Of a stretch of DNA of 64,000 nt, positions 7,758 to 17,114 are shown piece after piece. Each line of letters opens with the position of its first letter. Positions within the stretch are counted from its first letter, which is position 1. Origin of the DNA: Guopingia tenuis. Lineage in GTDB: Bacteria; Bacillota; Clostridia; Christensenellales; Christensenellaceae. The notes under the pieces are model-generated. The model saw only the letters and a list, made by a program, of their open reading frames with translations. It had not been told where the DNA came from and searched no databases. Position numbers and translations under genes: made by a program. Location of the stretch: NCBI RefSeq assembly GCF_014384805.1, contig NZ_JACRSS010000006.1, positions 1 through 64,000 on the forward strand, written 5' to 3'.

Positions 7758-9188
7758 ATGATGAAAAAACCAAATATATTGTTTTTGTTTGCTGACGATA
7801 TGCGCTATGATACCATTGCAGCTCTTGGTAATCAGGAGATCAAAACGCCAAATCTTGATAAACTGGTGGAACAGGGGACATCGTTTCTCAATGCCCATAT
7901 TCCTGGGGGCACGATTGCCGCCGTGTGCATGCCCAGCCGGGCTATGGTCAACACGGGGAGAAATATCTTTCATTTGCAGGAGTCGGGAAAAAGCATCCCT
8001 CAAGCACACGCGTTATTGGGTGAAACCCTCCGTCAACAAGGATATACGACATTTGGGACAGGTAAATGGCATAACTGTACAGATTCTTATGCGAGAAGTT
8101 TTAGCTGTGGAGACGAAATTTTTTTTGGCGCCATGTATGACCATTGGCGAGTTCCCACATATCATTTTGATCCAACAGGGCGGTATGCGAATACATTTCC
8201 TGAAGTATGCAATCCCGGATTCAATAATCTTACAACGGAACGTCATGCAGACCACATCAATTGGGGAATTCACTCCACCGATCTGTTCACTGATGCCGCT
8301 TGTAAATTTCTAAATGAGTATGATGGGGAGGAACCATTTTATATGTATGTGGCCTATATGGCTCCGCATGATCCGCGGTCTATGCCGAAAAAGTATATGG
8401 AGCTATACGATTTGGATAAAATCAGCCTACCGCCAAATTTTATGGAGAAACATCCCTTTGATTATGGAATGAATATGGTGCGGGATGAAAACCTGGCGGC
8501 AATTCCCCGCCGGAAAGAAGAAATTAAGCGGCATATCCGGGATTATTACGCCATGATCAGTCATACCGATGACCGTATTGGAGATATCCTGCAGGCGTTG
8601 AAGGATTCGGGAAAATATGAAGATACTATTATTATCTTCTCCGCAGACAATGGACTCGCGGTAGGACAACATGGCCTGATGGGGAAACAGAGTACATATG
8701 AACACAGCATCCGAGTACCGCTGGTGATGTGCGGTCCGGGAATTCCGAAAGGAGAGACAAGAGATGGATATGTATATCTTATGGATCTTTTCCCCACGAT
8801 TTGTGATATGATAGGCTGCCAAATCCCGCATACAGTCGATGGAATCAGCTTTTATGAAACCATTGCGGATAATAGGAAAAAGAGCAGGGATACATTGTTT
8901 CTCATTTTTGGGGATAAGGTGCGAAGCTTTAAAAATGAAAAATATAAACTGATCGAATATAAATATGCAGATCTGCGGAGGACCCAACTCTTTGACCTAG
9001 AAAAAGATCCATGGGAGATAAACGACCTGAGCAGGCAAGAAAAAATGCAACCGGTGATTCATAAATTACGCGAAGAACTCAAAAAATGCGCAATGGAATG
9101 GGGAGACATGGATACTCCTGAGGGCAAACGCTTTTGGTTGGAATATATGCGCGTGGAAGAAGAGGAATCCGGCTTTTTGCAGGGATAA
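7758..9188 (+). CDS. Cys-type sulfatase, no signal peptide (formylglycine-dependent)
   Basis: This hydrolyses a sulfate ester to alcohol and sulfate. The 476-aa alkaline-phosphatase-fold protein has metal ligands in FLFADDMR (D13/D14) and the sulfatase signature CMPSR with C57 as the residue to be converted to formylglycine. It also has GKWHN, the His of YMAPHDPRS, the second metal pair in SADNGLAVGQHGLMGK, and family C-terminal wording TQLFDLEKDPWEINDL. There is no signal peptide, so it should act in the cytoplasm on an imported substrate, in contrast to the usual exported sulfatases. Two adjacent ATGs (7758, 7761) follow AAGGAG at 7747-7752. It closes the transporter operon. The substrate is unknown; choline sulfate, aryl sulfates and sugar sulfates are all possible. 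Confidence 0.93.
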   Translation: MMKKPNILFLFADDMRYDTIAALGNQEIKTPNLDKLVEQGTSFLNAHIPGGTIAAVCMPSRAMVNTGRNIFHLQESGKSIPQAHALLGETLRQQGYTTFGTGKWHNCTDSYARSFSCGDEIFFGAMYDHWRVPTYHFDPTGRYANTFPEVCNPGFNNLTTERHADHINWGIHSTDLFTDAACKFLNEYDGEEPFYMYVAYMAPHDPRSMPKKYMELYDLDKISLPPNFMEKHPFDYGMNMVRDENLAAIPRRKEEIKRHIRDYYAMISHTDDRIGDILQALKDSGKYEDTIIIFSADNGLAVGQHGLMGKQSTYEHSIRVPLVMCGPGIPKGETRDGYVYLMDLFPTICDMIGCQIPHTVDGISFYETIADNRKKSRDTLFLIFGDKVRSFKNEKYKLIEYKYADLRRTQLFDLEKDPWEINDLSRQEKMQPVIHKLREELKKCAMEWGDMDTPEGKRFWLEYMRVEEEESGFLQG

Positions 9189-9286
9189 GAATATTTGTGA
9201 AGATAAAGAGTTAAAAAGAATGAAAAGCTTTATCACGACAGCGGATGATCTAAAAAGGAGATCTTTCCTGCCAGCTTGGTTTTAGG

Positions 9287-9313
9287 AAAAGGCGCTCATT
9301 TAGAGCGCCTTTT
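9287..9313 (+). terminator. Terminator of the importer/sulfatase operon
   Basis: The stem AAAAGGCGCTC / GAGCGCCTTTT with loop ATTTA is a classic Rho-independent form. Confidence 0.9.
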
Positions 9314-9928
9314 ATAATGGGAGCAAGAGCCTGCTGGCTTTTATGGTAATTCTATAGCAACAACCATTGGCGTTGCAGTGGGAATGATTTTGTCATAAGA
9401 AGTTGCGATGCTTTAGCGGCGGCGAACATATTAGAAGGGTTGATTGGAGAGGCAGCTATAGAAGCCGTCCCGGCAATCAAAGTAAATGGCATATTTTGGC
9501 GTATTGATATTGGTACTTTTCATCGCTATACTGAGAGAAAAGTTTCCATGTTATGAAGTGAAATCTTGAATTCTGAAAATACGTATCGTTCTGAAAACTG
9601 GATTTTTTTCGGGAATTTTCGAATAGGGAGAGGGCCATCTCAAATAGCGGTGCCGATTCTGTTTTTCAAAAAAGCCTAAAAATGCAGTTGCTACCAGTTA
9701 TTTATCATATTACTTATAACATTATGCTCTCTTATAAGCTATACGGTTATAAAAATGGATGGACTTTTTATTGTGTGCTGCTGGGAATTGTGGATGGACT
9801 AATGGACAACACTGGAGGCAAAGAGATGAACGTTCGAATTATCAGCAAGTTGTTTGTGACAGCCCATTTTCAGTAGTGGTGATACAACTTTATGACATAG
9901 TACTTTAAATGACAAGCTGAGGAAGAAA
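9314..9928. other. Gene-poor stretch with possible decayed coding remnant and leader of the kinase gene
   Basis: No intact gene is seen. Around 9420-9545 one frame reads open as hydrophobic and small residues (AANILEGLIGEAAIEAVPAI) with no start and breaks on both sides. This looks like a decayed membrane-protein gene of unknown kind. At 9571-9579 and 9589-9597 the 9-mer TTCTGAAAA is repeated directly, 18 bp apart. Such spacing would suit an AraC-type regulator, but this is speculative. Confidence 0.35.
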
Positions 9929-11632
9929 ATGAAAAAAAGCGCGAAACTACAGACCATACTTTTATTCATGATAATGGGAATTTTGTTGTTCGCTATTACT
10001 GTGGTATCGGTACTGGTGAATCGTGTGGCGACGGCAGAGATTATTGCTCAGGTATCGGAGATGCGTCAGGATGTGTTAAACCAGGTATCAAAGGGTGTGG
10101 ACGGCCTGATGCAGGAGGTGGAGCGAATTTCTGATTTTTATTATGATAACGTGACAAAAATAGAAGGGATTGATGCCTGGAAAGAACTGGAACACAAAGC
10201 GAGAGCCCGATTTAATGTGCTGGATATAGATTATAAAATCACTGTTACATTCAAAACTGGGCAGACGTATGTGAATGGCATCCAAAGTGGGGAGAGAATA
10301 TATGAGAAACTGAATAAAAAAATTTGGTTCTCAAGATTGATGGGTAATAATGAAAAAATTATATGGTATACCGATTGGAGCGAAACAAAAGAAAAAATAG
10401 CCAAAATAGGTGCGGCACGCGGGATATATAATCAAACAACGGGAGAGATGTCCGGCATACTAATGATAGAGATGGATCATCGTTTGTTTTTAAAACAGTA
10501 CAGTTCACTGCTGGACAGGAATTCAATTTATATCATCGACCAGAACGGAACAATCATATCAGATCCGGACGAAAACCGCATAGGGCTTTTATATTACAAT
10601 ATGAACAAATTTAACGAAATTTTTCGTGCATCTGATAACAAAGTAATAAAGAAATCAGGAATAGAATATTTGTATTCAAAATGCGATATCGCTAATAAAA
10701 ACTGGATTGTTATAGAGGAAATTCCATTGCATGAATTGAGTCAGCCGCTGATCAGGATCAATCAGATGATTCTGGTAATTGGTGTTGCAGTGCTATTGGG
10801 AGGATCTGTGATTACAGTGGCGGCATCACATAGTTTAACAAAACCGATAAGCGACGTTTGCAAAAAGCTTGATGTTATTGGACAAGATGGATTGGCAAGA
10901 AGTGAAAGGATACGTCTTTCGTATAGAAGCTGGAAGGAGATCAGGATTATTGTAGAAAAATTTAACGCAATGATGGATAGGATCGACAATATGATTATAA
11001 ATATGTCAAAGATAACCAGAGAAAAGCTAAAGACAGAAATGAGCTTTTTACAAATGCAAATACAGCCGCATTTTATGTATAATACATTGTTCTCTGTGAA
11101 GTGTATGATTGCCATGGGGGAAACAGACAAAGCCAATAAAATGATGGGGGCTTTTTTGACACTGATTCGGAACATACTGAATACTCCCAACGAAATGGTG
11201 ACAATCGATCACGAAATATATATTATTAATGAGTTTATAGCCATAGAAAAGTTCCGATATGGGGATACGTTTGATGTGGTTTTGGAGTGCCCCGAGAGTT
11301 TGAAGAATTACAAGATACTTAGCCTGATTTTACAACCTATTGTAGAAAACAGCGTGATACATGGGGTGGCAGAAATGAGGAAGGGGGGAAAGATAAGGCT
11401 GAAAATATATGAGAAGGAAGACGTACTTCAAGTGGAAATCTGGAATAATGGAAAACCCATGACTCCGGAGCAAATTGCCAGTAGTTTCCGTCGCAGCCAG
11501 AATGGAGGCATTGGTCTATATAATGTGGAAAGAAGAATCAAATTGAATTTTGGAGATAAATATGGAATAAAAATCATCGCGGGAGAGCTGGAAGGGACGA
11601 CGGTCACTGTAACCATGCCAATCATAAAATGA
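9929..11632 (+). CDS. YesM-type sensor histidine kinase
   Basis: This 567-aa membrane sensor has a first membrane helix at about residues 8-29, an extracellular sensing region of roughly 245 residues with dCache-like features (YIIDQNGTIISDPDENRIG), and a second helix at about 277-299. A HAMP linker and the His_kinase segment QMQIQPHFMYNTLFSVK follow, with phospho-acceptor H381. The ATP-binding domain ends the protein (QPIVENSVIHG, GGIGLYNVERRI). GAGGAAG precedes ATG 9929. It should phosphorylate the YesN-type regulator at 1775. The extracellular sensor suggests detection of the sulfate ester or a related glycan outside the cell (inference). Confidence 0.92.
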   Translation: MKKSAKLQTILLFMIMGILLFAITVVSVLVNRVATAEIIAQVSEMRQDVLNQVSKGVDGLMQEVERISDFYYDNVTKIEGIDAWKELEHKARARFNVLDIDYKITVTFKTGQTYVNGIQSGERIYEKLNKKIWFSRLMGNNEKIIWYTDWSETKEKIAKIGAARGIYNQTTGEMSGILMIEMDHRLFLKQYSSLLDRNSIYIIDQNGTIISDPDENRIGLLYYNMNKFNEIFRASDNKVIKKSGIEYLYSKCDIANKNWIVIEEIPLHELSQPLIRINQMILVIGVAVLLGGSVITVAASHSLTKPISDVCKKLDVIGQDGLARSERIRLSYRSWKEIRIIVEKFNAMMDRIDNMIINMSKITREKLKTEMSFLQMQIQPHFMYNTLFSVKCMIAMGETDKANKMMGAFLTLIRNILNTPNEMVTIDHEIYIINEFIAIEKFRYGDTFDVVLECPESLKNYKILSLILQPIVENSVIHGVAEMRKGGKIRLKIYEKEDVLQVEIWNNGKPMTPEQIASSFRRSQNGGIGLYNVERRIKLNFGDKYGIKIIAGELEGTTVTVTMPIIK

Positions 11633-11660
11633 GAGACAGCCGGCGCCCCAGAAAAAGGTG

Positions 11661-11879
11661 CTATCTTGAGTCGGGTGGAACGTGCGGCGGAGGAAGCAGC
11701 AGCAGATATTCTTCCCAGCGGTATTCCCGAATGGGCATGACGGGATGCTGCGGATCGTCAAAAATGAGAACCAATGCAGGCGATATTTGATTGTGGCGCT
11801 GGGTGAAATAATATTCGCGCAGTTTTCCCTCTCGAATCAGCCGTTTGGCTGTGGCGTGGTAATTGAAATATCCGGGCAT
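11661..11879 (-). CDS. Small conserved protein of unknown function (HATAKRLI motif)
   Basis: This 72-aa soluble protein begins MPGYFNYHATAKRLIREGKL and continues ISPALVLIFDDP and VMPIREYRWEEYL. The start CAT/ATG at 11877-11879 is fixed by a good AAGGAG ten bases upstream on this strand. I recall very similar short proteins in other Clostridia, but no function. It lies tail to tail with the kinase gene, 28 bases away. Confidence 0.75.
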   Translation of the reverse strand: MPGYFNYHATAKRLIREGKLREYYFTQRHNQISPALVLIFDDPQHPVMPIREYRWEEYLLLLPPPHVPPDSR

Positions 11880-12394
11880 ATGCGTTTTTCTCCTTTTGAT
11901 ACTAGGATGCCCTATCATGGGAAAAATACGCGGAATGGCCTTGGAGAAATGCGGCTTAATCTGGTCCCCCCCTGGAAAGGCGGAATACCTTGCGGCGAAC
12001 ATGGCTTCGGAAGAGTGGGCCAGATTATTATGGAGGACTATGGCGGGAACATGCCGCCGGATATGCTTCCTGCTTTTGCTGGCCTGCATATATTGACGGA
12101 GGAGAACTAGAAAAGACTATCTCCTTTTGGAAGAAAGCAAAAGGGGAACGGGAGGGCCTTTGTCCGCGCCAAGGAATATATCACCCGCAGGATTGTTTTG
12201 CCAGATGATACAATCAACCGCCGGAAAGCGAAAGGACACGGAATCTGCGCAGACAGAAGGACTCTGGGTGTCGCGCATTGTTTCAATCGAACCCTGGAAA
12301 ACAACCGGCAATGCCTGGAAAACGGGAAACAGGAAAAGGGATTCCAGCATTTGCCGGAACCCCTTCCCCTGTGTATTGCAATTGATGATGAAAT
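11880..12394. other. Intergenic stretch without a supportable gene
   Basis: Several overlapping open frames exist on both strands. None has a ribosome site, recognisable domain or consistent codon pattern. I regard the stretch as noncoding or decayed. Confidence 0.4.
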
Positions 12395-12886
12395 TTATCT
12401 GCATGTAATATATTCAGTAGTAAATGGATAAGTTGTGGTTCCGCTGGCGTTAGTTGCGAACAATGTTCCTGTCAGCTGATACCGGGTGCCGCTGGTTCTG
12501 TCCAGCGTCTGCGAGAAAGTATAGCTTTTAGCGTTTGTTGCATATTTTTCCGACCAGGATGCACTGGTGCCCCAACGGCTGCCAGTCCAATATTGCAGCA
12601 CCAAATTACTCCGGAAACCGATTTTGGTGCATGTGGTGAGAGTCTGAGGCTTGACATATACACTGATTTTTCCAACCGCAGGACTGGAAATAGAAATAAC
12701 AGGAGCCTTAAAAACAGGTGCAGCATAAGTGGAAATGCCAGAAGTCTCCGAATAATATTGATCAGTAAAATAAGGATCTTTGGATGCGATGCCGGAAGTC
12801 GGCTCATCCGAACCGGCAAAAGCTGTAGGTACAATTGCTATGCAAAGCAGCAAACAAAAAAATAATGCAAACATTCTCTTCTTCAT
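12395..12886 (-). CDS. Small secreted protein of unknown function
   Basis: The 163-aa precursor has a clear signal peptide (MKKRMFALFFCLLLCIAIVP, cleavage expected near AFAG/SDEP). The mature part is rich in Ser, Thr, Tyr and aromatic residues (LVLQYWTGSRWGTSASW), suggesting a beta-rich extracellular fold. GGAGG eight bases before ATG supports the start. It is the third gene of a leftward operon behind a sigma factor and a DUF4367-type membrane protein, so it is a likely regulon member of that sigma factor. Confidence 0.8.
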   Translation of the reverse strand: MKKRMFALFFCLLLCIAIVPTAFAGSDEPTSGIASKDPYFTDQYYSETSGISTYAAPVFKAPVISISSPAVGKISVYVKPQTLTTCTKIGFRSNLVLQYWTGSRWGTSASWSEKYATNAKSYTFSQTLDRTSGTRYQLTGTLFATNASGTTTYPFTTEYITCR

Positions 12887-12910
12887 TGATTCGTCCTCCT
12901 ATTGTTATTA

Positions 12911-13756
12911 TCATTTAAACGATGCAACTATATCCTGCGCAATTTCAAGCGGTTGCCTAATACAGTCAACCTCATAGATTTCATTGCCAATATTCCAATT
13001 AATTGTAATACTGGAATCTGCACGAGTTGCTGTTGTATACAGGATTCCATTACTCCAATATTGTCCCAATTCGGCATCTTGTGTATCGATACCTGTTTGC
13101 ACCGCTCCATCTGAATGCCACATATGAATTACTGATACTAATAAGTAATCTTCGTCCCCTTTCATATACCGGATCGTCATACTCGAAGTAAACGAATCCG
13201 GGAAAACCTCCACACTATCCAGCTCATAACCCTCGGGAATCCAGGAAGGGAGCATAGGCGTGAAACCAGCCGCCTGCACAGCCTCCTCAATGCTGGTAAA
13301 TACCATGTAATTGTTTTCGATGGGAGGATCTTCTCCCTTGATATCATCCGTGAAAGTTCCCGTTGGCAACGGTTCAAACTGCTCAGAAGGTGTATAACCG
13401 ACCTGCAGATATCTGGAATCCCAATGGAGAATTGCCTGCCATACATTGATCCCAAAGGCGGAAGCCACTCCGGTTCCCGCAAAGAAAAAAACCACAACAG
13501 AACACGCAACGGCCACCCACCGGGGCAAACGCCGGACGTGTTCCCTTTGTTTTTCCTGAGGATCGATATATACGGGAGTGCGGCACTCATCATTCAGGTA
13601 TTCTATTGTCTCCAAACACTCTTCGATCAGAGCCGCATCCCGCTGATCCTCCGGCTTTTGCATTTCAGCCTGGATAGCCTCTAACAACTGGTGCCGTAAC
13701 AGCACTTCGGATTCGGTTAACGTATTGATTTTTGGTTTCCGCCGAATCCAATTCAT
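12911..13756 (-). CDS. DUF4367-type membrane protein, probable anti-sigma factor
   Basis: The 281-aa protein has about 78 cytoplasmic residues rich in charged helices, one membrane helix at about 79-101, then an extracellular domain. The segment SIEEAVQAAGFTPMLPSWIP and the flanking residues match the DUF4367 pattern seen in sigma-factor-associated proteins. Its position directly after the sigma gene and its single-span topology suggest it binds the sigma factor until an envelope signal is sensed. There is no zinc-binding anti-sigma motif in the N-terminal part, so the anti-sigma role is inferred from context. Confidence 0.75.
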   Translation of the reverse strand: MNWIRRKPKINTLTESEVLLRHQLLEAIQAEMQKPEDQRDAALIEECLETIEYLNDECRTPVYIDPQEKQREHVRRLPRWVAVACSVVVFFFAGTGVASAFGINVWQAILHWDSRYLQVGYTPSEQFEPLPTGTFTDDIKGEDPPIENNYMVFTSIEEAVQAAGFTPMLPSWIPEGYELDSVEVFPDSFTSSMTIRYMKGDEDYLLVSVIHMWHSDGAVQTGIDTQDAELGQYWSNGILYTTATRADSSITINWNIGNEIYEVDCIRQPLEIAQDIVASFK

Positions 13757-13870
13757 TTCATTTTCTCCTTTCGCCTATTTATTCCTGTGAATTCCTGATT
13801 CTTACAAATAAAATAATAAAAAATTTAAAAATATACGCATCCCGGAAGCGATATGCATCCACATAAATTT

Positions 13871-14404
13871 TTATTCATCATGAATATAGCGGAGTACCTT
13901 AATTTTAATCCGGTGCAGCCGGACATAAACTGTGGAAGCGCTGACTTTATATTTTTTGGATAGTTCTTCAATCGAGACATTATCAAAATAATAATCCGAA
14001 AAGATCCGCATTTCTTCTTCGGTGAGTATGTTTTGGAGGATTTCTTCGCGCTGTTCCACGATATCCTGCTCTTTGGCTATCGCCCAGACATCTTCATCGC
14101 CGCGGAATGAGGGGATGGGGCCGAGATATGTCTCCAAAGGAATGACCCTTTCCTCTCTTTTTCTTTTGCGGAGAATATGATAAACCATATGTTTTGCTGT
14201 CAAAGCGAACCATCCGCCGACATTGGCGTGCGTCCGCAGGGTATCCAGCTTGTTCCAAGCGCACAAAAAGACATTTTGCAGGCAGTCTTGCGTATCTTCC
14301 AAATCCACAAGATATCCGCGGCAAAAACGGTAAACAAAAGGAGAATACTTATCGTAAAGCTCCTTATAGAATTGTTGATCCGATTTCTTCGTGCACAATT
14401 CCAA
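13871..14404 (-). CDS. ECF-type RNA polymerase sigma factor
   Basis: The 177-aa protein has region 2 (YSPFVYRFCRGYLVDLEDTQ, then DCLQNVFLCAWNKLDTLR), a linker, and region 4 with helix-turn-helix VSIEELSKKYKVSASTVYVR. The start is TTG. Two in-frame TTGs (14404 and 14398) follow GAGG, with the second better spaced. It is separated from the next gene by 114 nt. A role in envelope stress is likely from its operon partners. Confidence 0.88.
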   Translation of the reverse strand: MELCTKKSDQQFYKELYDKYSPFVYRFCRGYLVDLEDTQDCLQNVFLCAWNKLDTLRTHANVGGWFALTAKHMVYHILRKRKREERVIPLETYLGPIPSFRGDEDVWAIAKEQDIVEQREEILQNILTEEEMRIFSDYYFDNVSIEELSKKYKVSASTVYVRLHRIKIKVLRYIHDE

Positions 14405-14813
14405 TCAACCTCACGGGCAGACAAATGATAGATTTTTTCAGATTTTCCAATGATTACCTGTATTATCTCATACTGTGTCGAAATATGCAAATGTTATTTA
14501 TCTATATTAACAAATGAATGAAAAATCTTATAAATATTTTGAAAATAAGCTTGAAAGATTATGGATAAATGAGAGATAATTATAATGAAAGAGATCTCAA
14601 GGATATAAACAATAATTTGAAGCAATGGAACAAGGCAAAGTTGGAAGCCGGTTTTTTGGTATTGCAAAAACCAAATGGTTAGATTTTGTAAGCCCTTGTG
14701 TCATACGCGCTTATAGCATATTGCAGAATGGATAATCAGAAGACCAAACGAAGAAATGCAGGCGGGGAACAGCCTGGTATGTTGAATCAAAAGGGGATTG
14801 CGGAGGAAAAAAC
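14405..14813. other. Divergent promoter region between sigma-factor operon and lipoprotein gene
   Basis: AT-rich sequence without a gene. TTGAAA at 14551-14556 with GATAAT at 14575-14580 (18-bp spacer) is a candidate rightward promoter. No clear leftward promoter is recognisable. This is also where the base composition changes from AT-rich to GC-rich. Confidence 0.4.
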
Positions 14814-16187
14814 ATGAAACGGAAAAGAACGCTGCGGCTGCTGGCTTTCATTTTGACGTCTCTCCTGCTCCTGGCCGGCTGTCAGCCGACACCGGAACAG
14901 GAGATTGTTCATCAGCTCACCGAGGAGCAATACAGTAAGACTGCTTCGCCCGGAGCGAATCTGGAGGTTTTGCGGCAGGCGGGAGAAAAATGGGAGGAGA
15001 GCTTTACCGCATATAATGGGAAGCTAAAAGTGCGGATTTCTGCAGATATCCAGACACCCAACCATGACGAATGGCCGGTATACCGTATCAAACTGATAGA
15101 TTATACCCAGGACATCATCGATCCCATTGCTAATATAATCTTTGGGGATGCTATCAACCATTTGGAACGAATGGGGAAAGCCATGATTAAGGAGGATTTC
15201 CAAGATCTCATTATCGAACAAAAAGCAAAAATTGAGCTAAAGAAAAAAGATGAGAAAGCAATAGACAGCAGCCTGGAAGAACTGGAAGATCAATTGAAAG
15301 AGCTGGAGCGACTGATGGCGGAGGCGCCGGAAACCAGCGACTATGAAAAGGCTACCGCTCAACTGGAAAAGGACAGCGGAGGAAATGTGAGTATCCAGGT
15401 CTGCGGCGAGGCCGGGCGTGGAATAAAAGCCTCTTTTTGGGTCGAGAACAATGTGGGAAGAGGTGTTGGGAGCTTTTTACGGTATTGGAATACCGGCATT
15501 TCTATGCAGGATCAAAATGCGTGTGCCCAATATACAAATATTTTTCCCATGGATACTTACACCGTTGATATCCAAAAAACACGGGAGGAGGCCCTGCAGG
15601 AGGCGGAAGATTTTCTAAAAAGCATTCAGGTGACAGATTACAAATTTGAGGGTTCGGAAAAAGCTTATGGAGTCTATAAAGTGCAGACGCAATCCTCCGA
15701 GCAGTTTTCCCAGGTCGCCTATGGATTCGTGTTCACCCGCCCCTATAATGGGCTGCCCCGCTCAGTATTGTCGGTTTGGGACGACTATATTACGGGAGGA
15801 ACCGGCAATATGTCGGATGGATCATCTTACCGCCTAGCATTGGAAAATGATTCCATAACGGTAATTGTAGACGATGAAGGAATTGCGGGCTTTCAATGGT
15901 ACAGTCCCACTGAAATTAACGGGACAGACACGGAAAACGTGCCCTTGATGCCCTTTGACGAGGCAAAAAATGCCATACGAAATGGCCTCAAGACAAAATA
16001 TACATATTTGGAGGAAAATCCGGATTCCGATGCACAGGAGATAGAAATTACGCAGATCCGCCTGGGGTATGTGGTGACAAATATCAAGGACAACTATTCG
16101 GAATACCGCACGGTTCCCGCCTGGATCTGTTATAACGGGGATACGCCGGTGGTTGGCATCAATGCTACGGATGGAAGCGTGCTATAA
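14814..16187 (+). CDS. Lipoprotein, DUF6034-like
   Basis: The 457-aa exported lipoprotein has signal MKRKRTLRLLAFILTSLLLL and lipobox LAGC. A charged helical stretch lies at about residues 130-185 (KAKIELKKKDEKAIDSSLEE, likely coiled coil), then a beta-rich C-terminal half. GGAGG precedes ATG 14814. I recall the family as DUF6034, of unknown function. It lies 168 nt upstream of the ABC cluster in the same direction and may be its surface accessory. Confidence 0.75.
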   Translation: MKRKRTLRLLAFILTSLLLLAGCQPTPEQEIVHQLTEEQYSKTASPGANLEVLRQAGEKWEESFTAYNGKLKVRISADIQTPNHDEWPVYRIKLIDYTQDIIDPIANIIFGDAINHLERMGKAMIKEDFQDLIIEQKAKIELKKKDEKAIDSSLEELEDQLKELERLMAEAPETSDYEKATAQLEKDSGGNVSIQVCGEAGRGIKASFWVENNVGRGVGSFLRYWNTGISMQDQNACAQYTNIFPMDTYTVDIQKTREEALQEAEDFLKSIQVTDYKFEGSEKAYGVYKVQTQSSEQFSQVAYGFVFTRPYNGLPRSVLSVWDDYITGGTGNMSDGSSYRLALENDSITVIVDDEGIAGFQWYSPTEINGTDTENVPLMPFDEAKNAIRNGLKTKYTYLEENPDSDAQEIEITQIRLGYVVTNIKDNYSEYRTVPAWICYNGDTPVVGINATDGSVL

Positions 16188-16355
16188 AAGTGGCCTGCTT
16201 TTATTTGGTTATCCAAATGTATAAAACTTCTGAACAATTTCGGGAGAGACAGGAAACATCCCAGGCTGCATCGAAAGAAATAATCAGCAAAACCAGGCAA
16301 TATTCCCATCTTTTTTTGGAATGAAACGAACGGATATATTTTAGGAGTGAACCCT

Positions 16356-17114
16356 ATGAACAGCATCCGGCAAGCAATGAGCAGCAAAGTGTTTTGGATT
16401 TGTGCGGCGGCCTTCGGCCTGTCGGTTTTTCTGGCGTCTGTGGAGGCTATTGCCGGCGCTGTGCAGGGCCTGGGGGAAGGGGGAATGCTGGAATGCGGCT
16501 TCCATGGCTATCTGGTTCTGGAGGCGCTTTCCAAAAATGCGCTGCTTCTGGCGCTTCCCATCCTCTGCGCCCTCCCGTATACGGCCTCTTTTGTAGACGA
16601 TGTGAAGAGCGGTTTTATAAAGGAATATCTTCCCCGGACCACCATTGCAGGCTATCTGCGGGGCAAAATTGCAGCCTGCGGGCTTTCCGGCGGACTGGTG
16701 CTGGTTCTCGGGCTGTTGTTTGCCTATGGCCTCTCCGCCCTGGTTTTCGCTCCTATGGAGGCGCCTTTGGCGGAAGGGGAGGAAGCTGTACCCTATTTTG
16801 TGGAACTCATCCGGGTTTTGCCGCTGTTTTTCTGTTCCGGGGCTTTCTGGTCCCTTGTGGGGATGACTTTTGCCGCCATGACAAAAAGCAAATATATGGC
16901 CTATGCCAGCCCCTTCATCTTCTATTATATTCTGATCATTTTGAATGAGCGGTATTTTCCGTCATTTTATATACTCTATCCCAAAGAGTGGCTGGCGCCC
17001 GGCGAATACTGGCCGCTTGGGAACTGGGGCGTCGTCCTGCTGCTGCTGGAGCTGATCGCTCTCATCTCCCTGGCCTTCTGGATTGCGGCGAAACGGAGGA
17101 TTGAACGGCTATGA
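16356..17114 (+). CDS. ABC-2-like membrane permease subunit
   Basis: This 252-aa protein has about six membrane segments, beginning with a cytoplasmic helix and VFWICAAAFGLSVFLASVEA. It resembles bacitracin/lantibiotic-efflux-type ABC permeases. AGGAG at 16343-16347 sets ATG 16356. It overlaps the next gene by four bases (ATGA). Confidence 0.75.
   Translation: MNSIRQAMSSKVFWICAAAFGLSVFLASVEAIAGAVQGLGEGGMLECGFHGYLVLEALSKNALLLALPILCALPYTASFVDDVKSGFIKEYLPRTTIAGYLRGKIAACGLSGGLVLVLGLLFAYGLSALVFAPMEAPLAEGEEAVPYFVELIRVLPLFFCSGAFWSLVGMTFAAMTKSKYMAYASPFIFYYILIILNERYFPSFYILYPKEWLAPGEYWPLGNWGVVLLLLELIALISLAFWIAAKRRIERL

Noticed and set aside
9682..9876. Rightward 64-codon frame before the kinase gene
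   Set aside because: No ribosome site, no family resemblance; likely chance in AT-rich sequence.
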